Assembly (NCBI GenBank): GCA_020637635.1
Contig: JACKKB010000003.1
Location: 310,001-374,000, forward strand
Source of the DNA: Albidovulum sp.
GTDB taxonomy: Bacteria > Pseudomonadota > Alphaproteobacteria > Rhodobacterales > Rhodobacteraceae
Reading direction: 5' to 3'
Length of the DNA: 64,000 nt
Every line of letters begins with the position of its first letter. Position 1 is the stretch's first letter. Shown here in pieces: positions 1-7,090 of this stretch. The notes beneath the pieces are model-generated. The model saw only the letters and a program-made list of their open reading frames with translations, was not told the DNA's origin and made no database searches. Both the position numbers and the translations under genes were made by a program.

Positions 1-1
1 C

Positions 2-73
2 TCGATCCTCATTTCAACCACTTTCAGCATCCTGACCGTGACCCTCGTCATCGGCTGGATCGGCACAGCATAG
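2..73 (+). CDS. C-terminal tail of an integral membrane protein (partial)
   Basis: Only the last 23 codons and the TAG stop are inside the window. The visible tail is one hydrophobic helix, ending in IGWIGTA, so the protein is membrane-embedded with a very short terminus after the last segment. The pattern resembles the last helix of AEC (auxin efflux carrier-like) permeases, but 23 residues cannot establish a family. The stop is 9 bases before the fghA start and overlaps the fghA ribosome-binding region, so the two genes are probably co-transcribed. Confidence 0.5.
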   Translation, partial: SILISTTFSILTVTLVIGWIGTA

Positions 74-82
74 GAGACACGA

Positions 83-913
83 ATGCAGACGATTTCCGAG
101 AACAAGTGTTTTGGCGGCATCCAGGGCGTCTACACCCACGCCTCCGAGGCCTGCGGCTGCAACATGACCTTCGGCCTGTTCCTGCCAGAGGCCGCGAACG
201 AGGGCGCGGTGCCGGTGCTCTGGTATCTCTCCGGCCTCACCTGCACGCACGAGAACGCGATGGTGAAGGCCGGCGCCCAGACCTGGGCCGCCGAACACGG
301 GATCGCGCTCGTCTTCCCCGACACCTCGCCGCGCGGCAAGGGCGTGGCCGATGACGAGGCCTACGATCTCGGGCAGGGCGCGGGCTTCTATGTGAACGCG
401 ACCGAGGCGCCCTGGGCCCGACACTTCCGCATGTGGGACTATCTCGCCGACGAACTGCCGAACATCGTCGGCGCGACCTTCGCCATCGACGAGGACCGCC
501 AGGCGATCACCGGCCATTCGATGGGCGGCCACGGCGCGCTCACCCTGGCGATGCGGTTGCCGGGCCGCTTCCGGTCAGTCTCGGCCTTCGCGCCGATCTG
601 CCACCCGACCCAATCCGACTGGGGCCGCAAGCAGCTTGCCGCCTACCTCGGCGCCGACGAGAGCCTCTGGGCGGGGCATGACGCCACGCTCCTGATGCGG
701 CGGCTCGGCTTCGACGGGCCGGTGCTCATCGACCAGGGTTCCAAGGACCAGTTCCTCGACCTGCTGAAACCCGAAGCTCTGGCAGCGGCCATGGCCGAGA
801 GGCGCCAGAACGGCCAGTTCCGCATTCAGCCGGGTTACGACCACAGCTACTTCTTCGTTGCAAGCTTCATGGAAGATCACCTGCGCTTCCATGCCGACGC
901 GCTCTACCGATGA
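83..913 (+). CDS. fghA: S-formylglutathione hydrolase
   Basis: A 276-residue esterase D-type alpha/beta hydrolase. It hydrolyses S-formylglutathione to formate and glutathione, the step after glutathione-dependent formaldehyde dehydrogenase, in the cytosol. The nucleophile elbow GHSMGG places the catalytic serine at about residue 146. The Asp in SKDQF (about 222) and the His in GYDHSYF (about 254) complete the triad, and the length is normal for the family. A GGAGA site lies 5 bases before the ATG. The stop overlaps the next gene by four bases (ATGA), which suggests translational coupling. The dehydrogenase partner is not in the window. Identification is firm. Confidence 0.95.
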   Translation: MQTISENKCFGGIQGVYTHASEACGCNMTFGLFLPEAANEGAVPVLWYLSGLTCTHENAMVKAGAQTWAAEHGIALVFPDTSPRGKGVADDEAYDLGQGAGFYVNATEAPWARHFRMWDYLADELPNIVGATFAIDEDRQAITGHSMGGHGALTLAMRLPGRFRSVSAFAPICHPTQSDWGRKQLAAYLGADESLWAGHDATLLMRRLGFDGPVLIDQGSKDQFLDLLKPEALAAAMAERRQNGQFRIQPGYDHSYFFVASFMEDHLRFHADALYR

Positions 914-1356
914 CGCTCTACGTCGACGCCGACGCCTGTCCGGTGAAGGACGAGGCGCTTCGGGCGGCGGTGCGCCACAACCGTCGGCTGGTCCTTGTCT
1001 GCAACGGCGGCATCCGCCCCGTGGACCATCCGCTGGTCGAGATGGTCTATGTAGGCGACGGGCTCGACGAAGCCGACCGCTGGATCGCCGAGCACGCGGG
1101 CAAGGGCGATATCGTGGTGACATCCGATATCCCGCTCGCCGCCGCCTGTGTCCGCGGCAACGCCATCGCGCTGAAACCGGACGGCACCGTGATCACCGAG
1201 CGCAACGTCGGCGAGACGCTGGCCCTGCGCGACCTCATGACCGACCTGCGCTCGGCCAATCCTCTCGGCGCCCAGGGCGGCAGGGGCTTCGGCCCGCGCG
1301 ACCGCTCGCGCTTTCTCGAGGCGCTCGACCGCCTGCTGCGCGGGGGCGCCGGCTGA
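910..1356 (+). CDS. YaiI/YqxD family protein (DUF188)
   Basis: A 148-residue protein starting with the family hallmark MTLYVDADACPVKDE and carrying the conserved VTSDIPLA and NVGETLALRDLM blocks. The fold is PIN-like, with acidic residues at D6 and D8 and in the SDIP segment. The biochemical role of the family is not established, although a nuclease-like activity has been suggested from the fold. The start overlaps the fghA stop. Family membership is certain and function is unknown. Confidence 0.9.
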   Translation: MTLYVDADACPVKDEALRAAVRHNRRLVLVCNGGIRPVDHPLVEMVYVGDGLDEADRWIAEHAGKGDIVVTSDIPLAAACVRGNAIALKPDGTVITERNVGETLALRDLMTDLRSANPLGAQGGRGFGPRDRSRFLEALDRLLRGGAG

Positions 1357-1405
1357 TGTCGCGAACGGGACAGACAGGGCGCCGCCAACTGCCTCAGGTC
1401 GGCCC

Positions 1406-2383
1406 ATGAGCAGCATCGTCGCCCCCGAGATCGGACCCGGCCGCGCCCGGTTGATCGGCATTCTCTGCATCGTCGGCGCGATGGTCCTCTTCACCGTCAC
1501 CGACGTGTCGATCAAGCTCCTGAGCGGCGGCTACGCGCTGCACCAGATCGTGCTCATCCGTTCGCTCATCGGCCTCGTCATGCTGCTCGGGCTGATCCTC
1601 CCGCTCAGAGGCGGATATGCCGTGCTGCGGACCCGGCGCCTGCAGCTTCATGCCCTGCGCGGGATGCTGGTCGTCGCCGCCAACATGCTGTTCTTCGCGG
1701 CCCTTGCCGTGATGCCTCTCGCCGATGCGGTGGCGATTTCCTTCGTGAGCCCGCTCGCCATCACCGTCCTGTCGGTGCTGCTGCTGAAGGAAAGCGTCGG
1801 CCCGCGGCGCTGGGCCGCGATCGCGATCGGCCTGCTGGGCGTGATCGTCGTCCTTCGCCCCGGCACCGAAGCCTTTCAGCCGGCGGCACTCTTGCCCTTC
1901 TTCGGCGCGATTGCCTATGCGTTTCTGAACATCCTCACCCGCAAGATGGGCGGCACCGAACAGGCCACGACACTGACATTCTACATCCAGCTGAGCTTCA
2001 TCGCCGTCTCGCTCGCCATGGGGCTTGCCGTCGGCGACGGCCGCTTTGCCGGCGCCGCCGGGCCCGCTGCCGAGTTCCTCCTGCGGGCCTGGGTCTGGCC
2101 GGCGGCGTCGGACTGGCCGCTTCTCCTTGTCCTCGGCATCACCAGCGGCATCGGCTCGCTCCTCCTCTCGGAGGCCTACCGGACCTGCGAGGCCGGAATG
2201 GTCGCCCCCTTCGAATACACCGCGATGCCGATCGCGGTCGTCTTCGGCGTTCTGGTCTTCAAGGAGTGGCCCGACCCGATCACCTGGCTCGGGATCGTCT
2301 TGATCATCGGCGGCGGGCTCTACATGCTCTGGCGTGAAACCCGGGCGCGGCCGCTGCCGCAGACGCCACAGGCGCGCCGCTGA
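1406..2383 (+). CDS. DMT-family (EamA) permease
   Basis: A 325-residue protein with about ten hydrophobic segments arranged as two EamA repeats (roughly residues 15-145 and 160-310). The first repeat ends in the usual LLLKES and VVLRPGTE segments and the second in VFKEWPD. It is an inner-membrane drug/metabolite-type exporter, and the substrate cannot be told from sequence. There is a 49-base gap after the DUF188 gene and only 16 bases before the HAD gene, so these probably form one operon. No strong Shine-Dalgarno sequence is visible before the ATG. Confidence 0.88.
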   Translation: MSSIVAPEIGPGRARLIGILCIVGAMVLFTVTDVSIKLLSGGYALHQIVLIRSLIGLVMLLGLILPLRGGYAVLRTRRLQLHALRGMLVVAANMLFFAALAVMPLADAVAISFVSPLAITVLSVLLLKESVGPRRWAAIAIGLLGVIVVLRPGTEAFQPAALLPFFGAIAYAFLNILTRKMGGTEQATTLTFYIQLSFIAVSLAMGLAVGDGRFAGAAGPAAEFLLRAWVWPAASDWPLLLVLGITSGIGSLLLSEAYRTCEAGMVAPFEYTAMPIAVVFGVLVFKEWPDPITWLGIVLIIGGGLYMLWRETRARPLPQTPQARR

Positions 2384-2399
2384 GCCGAAGGAGACATCC

Positions 2400-3023
2400 A
2401 TGCCCGCAGCCGAAGCCGTGGTCTTCGACATCGGCAACGTTCTCGTCGAATGGCATCCGGAGCGGTTCTACGACAGCGTGATGCCGGCCGAGCGGCGGGC
2501 ACGTCTCTTCGCCGAGGTCGATCTGCACGCGATGAACGAAGCGATCGACGCCGGCGCGCCGTTCCGCGATACCGTGGACGACTGGGCCGCGCGCCATGCG
2601 CCCTGGGCCCAGGACATCCGGCGCTGGTACCGCAACTGGGCCGATATCGCCGCCCCGGCGATCGCGCCCTCGGCGCGGCTGCTCGCGGCGCTCAAACGGC
2701 GCGGCGTGACGGTTGCCGCGCTCTCGAACATCGGTGCCGAGCCTTTCGCGCTCGCCTGCCGCCACTATCCGTTCCTGTCTCTCTTCGACAGGGCGTTCCT
2801 CTCCGGCCCGCTAGGGGTGACGAAGCCCCACCCGCGCATCTACGAGATCGTCGAGACCGAGACGGGGATCGCCCCCGCGCGCCTTCTCTTCGCCGACGAC
2901 CGCGCCGAGAACATCGCCGCCGCCGCCGCCCGAGGCTGGCAGGTGCATCACTTCACCGGACCCGGCGGCCTCGCCGAGCGCCTGGTCCTGGACGGGCTTC
3001 TGAGCAAGGAGGATATCGCATGA
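2400..3023 (+). CDS. HAD-superfamily phosphatase (YihX-like subfamily IA)
   Basis: A 207-residue HAD hydrolase. Motif I is VFDIGNVLVEWHP near the N-terminus, motif II is ALSNIGAEP, motif III is the lysine in GVTKPHPRIYE, and motif IV is FADDRAENI. The order and spacing fit the YihX-type sugar-phosphate phosphatases (for example alpha-D-glucose-1-phosphate phosphatase), but the substrate is not predictable. I chose the ATG at 2400 because GAAGGAGA sits 7 bases upstream; the frame is open further upstream without a start signal. It overlaps the next gene by ATGA. Confidence 0.85.
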   Translation: MPAAEAVVFDIGNVLVEWHPERFYDSVMPAERRARLFAEVDLHAMNEAIDAGAPFRDTVDDWAARHAPWAQDIRRWYRNWADIAAPAIAPSARLLAALKRRGVTVAALSNIGAEPFALACRHYPFLSLFDRAFLSGPLGVTKPHPRIYEIVETETGIAPARLLFADDRAENIAAAAARGWQVHHFTGPGGLAERLVLDGLLSKEDIA

Positions 3024-3931
3024 GCATCGAGATCGTCGGACCGGAGATCGAGGCCAGGCTCAACTGGATCGCGCTCACCAGGGCGCTGGAGGCCGGACAC
3101 CGCCTGCCCATGGCCGAGATCGGCGATACCCTCCTGCGCCGTGGCCCCGACACCCTCCTGACCCGGTCGGCCTGGATCGACGGCATGGGCATCGCGGTGA
3201 AGGCCGCGACCATCTACCCCGGCAACCCCGCCCGCGACATCGCCGCCATCAATGGCGCGGTCAACCTCTTCTCCGACGCGACCGGCATCCTCGAGGCACT
3301 CGTGGACTTCACCGTGGTCACCAAGTGGAAGACTGCGGGCGACAGCCTGCTCGCCGCCCGGCGACTGGCCCGCAGCGACGCAAGAGAGGTGCTTGTCGTC
3401 GGAGCCGGGGCCGTCGCCCGGTCGATGATCGAGGCCTACCGCGCCGGCATCCCCGGGGCCCGCTTCACCGTCTGGGCGCGCAACGCCGAAGCCGCACGGG
3501 CGCTTGCCGACGCGACCGGCGCGACGGTGGCGGCCGACCTTGAAACGGCGGTTCGCCGGGCCGAGATCATCGCCACGGCAACCATGGCGACGGCACCCTT
3601 GATCCGGGGCGGCTGGCTCAGCCCGGGCACCCATCTAGATCTCATCGGCGCCTATCGGCCCGACATGCGCGAGGTCGACGACGAGACCATGCGCCGCGCC
3701 CGCGTCTTCGTCGATGCCCGTGCCACGACGCTCCACCACATCGGCGAACTCATGGACCCGCTCGCCAACGGCACGCTGCGCGAGGACGATGTGATCGCGG
3801 ATTTCTACGACCTCGCCTCGGGCCGCTTCGCCCGCCAGAGCGACGACGAGATCACACTCAGCAAGAATGGCGGCGGCGCGCATCTCGATCTGATGACGGC
3901 CCGCTATGTTCTCGAGGTCGCGCGGACCTAG
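3020..3931 (+). CDS. Ornithine cyclodeaminase/mu-crystallin family protein
   Basis: A 303-residue NAD(P)-binding protein. The Rossmann motif VVGAGAVARSMIEAYR sits mid-protein, and the family segments KAATIYPGN and GAYRPDMREVDDETM are present. Members convert ornithine to proline, reduce cyclic imino acids such as delta1-pyrroline-2-carboxylate, or act as alanine dehydrogenases, and sequence alone does not separate these. The start codon overlaps the HAD stop (ATGA), and AAGGAGGAT lies 7 bases upstream. It is the last gene of the + strand run and is convergent with a PepSY protein. Confidence 0.87.
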   Translation: MSIEIVGPEIEARLNWIALTRALEAGHRLPMAEIGDTLLRRGPDTLLTRSAWIDGMGIAVKAATIYPGNPARDIAAINGAVNLFSDATGILEALVDFTVVTKWKTAGDSLLAARRLARSDAREVLVVGAGAVARSMIEAYRAGIPGARFTVWARNAEAARALADATGATVAADLETAVRRAEIIATATMATAPLIRGGWLSPGTHLDLIGAYRPDMREVDDETMRRARVFVDARATTLHHIGELMDPLANGTLREDDVIADFYDLASGRFARQSDDEITLSKNGGGAHLDLMTARYVLEVART

Positions 3932-3934
3932 GCG

Positions 3935-3951
3935 GGCGGCTCAGAGCCGCC
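3935..3951. terminator. Hairpin between two convergent genes
   Basis: GGCGGCT-CAG-AGCCGCC is a perfect 7-bp stem with a 3-base loop, located between convergent stops and including the stop codon of the - strand gene. There is no T-tract on either strand, so it may end transcription only weakly or serve as a Rho-assisted or RNA-protecting hairpin. Confidence 0.4.
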
Positions 3952-5143
3952 GCAAGATCTCCCGCGCGATCAGTGCGGCCAGCGCAAGATAGCCGAGCCC
4001 GAAGACGGAAAGCCCGCGCAGATAGGCGAGACTCGCGGCGACAGGACCGGTCCGCGCGCCCGGCGCGCGGCTTCGGGCGACATAGACACGCGCGCCCATG
4101 AACAGCAGGACGAGCGAAGACAGTCCGAAGACGCCCCACAGCAGGATCGAGGCGAAACCGCCCCATTCGCCGAAATGCAGGGCGTAGACCAAGGCGTCGA
4201 TCCTGGCGAGGAAATTGCCCCGGGCGGCCGAACTTACCCCGAGCAGACGTCCCCCGCTCGGGTCGATACGGGCGCCGATCTCGCTGAAGGCGGAACCCGA
4301 GCGGGCATCATAGCCGCTGAGATCGAAAACACCCTCCGCGTCGCCCGGAAAACCCGCGACCTTCAGCCGAAAGCCCGGCACCTGCTGGCGCAGTTCGGCC
4401 ATCGCCCGGTCGAGAACGGCGCCCGTGAACCCCGCCGGCACCACCGCGTCGCGGGCCGCCACAGGCTCGAACCCGCCGCCGGACCGCGCCTGAAATCCGG
4501 CCGCGTGCAGCAGGAAGACCCCGCCGGTGAGGCCCATGACAAGCAGGAAAGGCGCCACCCAGACGGCAACAAGGCGGTGCCAGACCCCCGCCCGCATCCG
4601 CGGGTTCATCTCGGCCGAGGGGCGCCGCAGGAACCCCTTCCAGAACCGGCGATAGGACATGAGACCCGATATCACCGAGAAGAGCAGCACCAGCGACATC
4701 GCCGTGACCAGAAGCCTGCCCCAGCCTCGCGGCAGCATCAGGTCGGTGTGCAGCGCGGCGAGAGCCTCGAGCAGACGGATCGTCCCGTCCCCGGAGATGC
4801 CGATAACGGCGCCGGTATCGGGCCGCGTCCAGACCGTCACCCGGCCACGGTCCGGCAGCCAGCCCAGCGTCTTGTCGCCGAGCCACGGCCGCACCGAGGG
4901 CGCGATCACCTCGATATGCAGGTCGGGATAGGCGCTCATCACCGCGTCGTAGGTCTGGCCGAGCGTCGCGTGGCGCTCGGGGTCGAGCCCCGACACCCAG
5001 AAATCGGGCCGGTCGATCTGCTCGATCTCGGGCGCGAAAAGCAGCAGCACCCCGGTGCAAAAGCTCAGCGCGAAAAGCAGGATCGCCATGCGGCCGACGA
5101 ACCTGTGCAGCCGGAAGACGAGGGTCCTTAACGCCTTGGCCAT
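3941..5143 (-). CDS. PepSY-associated transmembrane protein (COG3182-like)
   Basis: A 400-residue membrane protein with four or five transmembrane helices. It shows the RLHRFVG start of the first helix, the periplasmic LHTDLMLPRGWGR segment, WHRLVAVWVAPFL, and the late LHFGEWGG motif. Conserved histidines at these positions are typical of PepSY_TM proteins, often annotated as iron-regulated membrane or ferric-reductase-like proteins of siderophore systems. The ATG at 5143 was chosen because GGGAGAAG precedes it by 8 bases; the frame extends 26 codons further upstream without support. No TonB receptor is adjacent, so an iron role is only an inference. Confidence 0.82.
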   Translation of the reverse strand: MAKALRTLVFRLHRFVGRMAILLFALSFCTGVLLLFAPEIEQIDRPDFWVSGLDPERHATLGQTYDAVMSAYPDLHIEVIAPSVRPWLGDKTLGWLPDRGRVTVWTRPDTGAVIGISGDGTIRLLEALAALHTDLMLPRGWGRLLVTAMSLVLLFSVISGLMSYRRFWKGFLRRPSAEMNPRMRAGVWHRLVAVWVAPFLLVMGLTGGVFLLHAAGFQARSGGGFEPVAARDAVVPAGFTGAVLDRAMAELRQQVPGFRLKVAGFPGDAEGVFDLSGYDARSGSAFSEIGARIDPSGGRLLGVSSAARGNFLARIDALVYALHFGEWGGFASILLWGVFGLSSLVLLFMGARVYVARSRAPGARTGPVAASLAYLRGLSVFGLGYLALAALIAREILRRL

Positions 5144-5268
5144 ACCGAAACGCTTCTCCCATCGCTTGAATGCAGCCGGGATACGCCCGAAGAACCCGCC
5201 GCCGCAACCCGCGAGAAACACCCTGGAGACGCTCGCGGCGGTTCGGAAACCATCCTGCGGCTACCGGG

Positions 5269-6048
5269 TCACAGTTTCCGCTCCGGCAACGACTGGCCGG
5301 AATGGATCCGCGCCGCCGGCAGCATCGCGCGGATCTCCTCGGGCGCGCAATTGGCGATCAGGTCGAGAATGCTGAGCCCGGGTTCGAACCCGCCCCCCGG
5401 CTGCCGATAGGGCGGCAGCACCGCCTCGAGGAACTCAAGCTCGATCCCGGCCTCCGCAAAGTCGCTGGCCTCGTAGAGATCGCGCCCGCCGATCATGTTG
5501 AGATAGCCGCCGGCGCGGCGTGCCCGACAGGCAGCGATCAGCCGCGCCTGCGCCTTCAGATCGGGATCGAGCCCGAGCTCCGAGATCCGGCGCACCGGCG
5601 TCGCAACCCCGATCCGTTCGAGCGTCAGCCGCAGAGCGCGTTCGGTCAGATCGACAAAGGGAACCGGCGCCTCGGCCGCGGCGAGCGGCATCCGAACCGC
5701 CTCGAGCAGATCGCAGAGCGCACTGACATGCGGCGCCCTGGCATAGCCGAACCGCACGGACTTCACGAGCTTGTCGAGCGCGCGCAACGCCTTCGGCGAA
5801 TAGGCCCGGCCCGTCAGCGGCGCCTCATGGGGCCCTGCCTCGACAGGCAGGGTGAAGAGAGTCCGCACGCCGTTGAGGCACAGGCTGTTGCGGTTCATCC
5901 AGCCGCTCTGGATGAAGCTCACCGTGTCGAGCAGCCAGAATTCGTCGGCCGCCGAGACGAGCTGGAAATACCCCAGATAGGGAAAGAGATAGGGCTGCAT
6001 GATCGCGATCCGGCGGGGCGCCGCCGGGGCTTCGGATGCAACCGTCAT
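5269..6048 (-). CDS. WbqC-family protein
   Basis: A 259-residue protein with the family signature IMQPYLFPYLGYFQL near residue 16, followed by WMNRN and the C-terminal YLNMIGGRDLYEASDF block. WbqC-like proteins are frequently encoded in O-antigen and other polysaccharide loci. Their activity is not well established, and a role in transferring an acyl or amino acid group to sugars has been proposed. The gene overlaps the upstream sulfotransferase by four bases, so it is part of a coupled - strand operon with that gene and the GT-D/aminotransferase fusion. Confidence 0.88.
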   Translation of the reverse strand: MTVASEAPAAPRRIAIMQPYLFPYLGYFQLVSAADEFWLLDTVSFIQSGWMNRNSLCLNGVRTLFTLPVEAGPHEAPLTGRAYSPKALRALDKLVKSVRFGYARAPHVSALCDLLEAVRMPLAAAEAPVPFVDLTERALRLTLERIGVATPVRRISELGLDPDLKAQARLIAACRARRAGGYLNMIGGRDLYEASDFAEAGIELEFLEAVLPPYRQPGGGFEPGLSILDLIANCAPEEIRAMLPAARIHSGQSLPERKL

Positions 6049-7085
6049 CCCGCCGTCCCGATCAGGGCCTCCGGCCCGAGGCTCGGACGCGCCGTCATCC
6101 TGGCATAAAGCGCCGACCAGGCCTCGAACCGCTGCCGCTCGGTGGCATCGAGCGCCTGATAGGCCGGCTTGTCATGGGGCTCGCGCGGGGCCAGCAGGAC
6201 GCGCAGCTCCGCCAGCGTCTCGCAGCCCCCGAAGGGTGGCTTGCCGGCGCGCACCGAGGCGTAGCCGAAACTTTCAAGCATCGTCCCGGCGCGCGCCTCG
6301 ACATAGGCGATCTCGTCGTCGTCGAGCTCCTTCAGGAACTTGCGCGCGTTGTCGCTCAGCACCGGCTTGTCGAGATTGGACCACATCGAGGACCGTTTCG
6401 CATCGCCCTTCGCGCCCTCGCTGTGGGCGTGAAACGCCGCCATCCTCGGATCGTAGGCAAGACCAAGCGCCGTGCAGACGCGCTCGATCTCGGCCTCGGG
6501 CGCGGCGATGAGATCCTCGTAGCGCAGGAAGGCGACGCGGGCATCGGCCGGCATCTGGGCGACGGCATCGAGATAGCCGCCCTGATCGGAGGCCCAGCGA
6601 TCTGAGGCACGCAGGACGCCACCGCGCATCACCGGCCCGTTGCGCCAGGAAAGCGCCATGTCGCGGGGATCGCGCACCATGAAGAGATAGCGCGGCGCGT
6701 GCGACTGGCCCTGCAGGAAATGCAGGTAGCGGTAGGCCGAGTTCTCCTTCAGGAAGAGATGCGGCTTGCCCGCCTCGGCGGCCTCGGCGGCATAAAGTGC
6801 CGCCGCCATTTCCCCCGCGCGCGCCAGCGGCTCCAGAACCGCGGCGCGGCGCGCCCGCGGCCAGGCATCGATCCGCCAGCCGCTGACTTTCGCCTCGAAG
6901 AGATCGAGAACCGCGGCCCGCAGCTCATCGCTGCCCGCGCCGTAGCGGCAGGCGCATTCGCTCATCACCTTGAACAGGTGGCTGGCACCCGGTGCGCAGA
7001 CCTCGGGATGGGCGTCGAATATCCGCGTCACGAGATTGCTGCCGGAGCGCTCGGAACACATCAGGATGATCGGTTGGGTCAGCAT
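6045..7085 (-). CDS. Sulfotransferase-family protein
   Basis: A 346-residue cytosolic protein. The N-terminal CSERSGSNLVTRIFDAHPEV is the PAPS 5'-phosphosulfate-binding loop, and MVRDPRDMALSWRNG near residue 140 matches the 3'-phosphate-binding segment. It should transfer sulfate from PAPS to a hydroxyl or amine. The acceptor is unknown, but the setting between WbqC and a sugar aminotransferase/glycosyltransferase suggests a glycan. The start lies 5 bases after the stop of the upstream fusion gene, consistent with translational coupling and with the weak Shine-Dalgarno sequence. Confidence 0.85.
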   Translation of the reverse strand: MLTQPIILMCSERSGSNLVTRIFDAHPEVCAPGASHLFKVMSECACRYGAGSDELRAAVLDLFEAKVSGWRIDAWPRARRAAVLEPLARAGEMAAALYAAEAAEAGKPHLFLKENSAYRYLHFLQGQSHAPRYLFMVRDPRDMALSWRNGPVMRGGVLRASDRWASDQGGYLDAVAQMPADARVAFLRYEDLIAAPEAEIERVCTALGLAYDPRMAAFHAHSEGAKGDAKRSSMWSNLDKPVLSDNARKFLKELDDDEIAYVEARAGTMLESFGYASVRAGKPPFGGCETLAELRVLLAPREPHDKPAYQALDATERQRFEAWSALYARMTARPSLGPEALIGTAG

Positions 7086-7090
7086 TCCGG

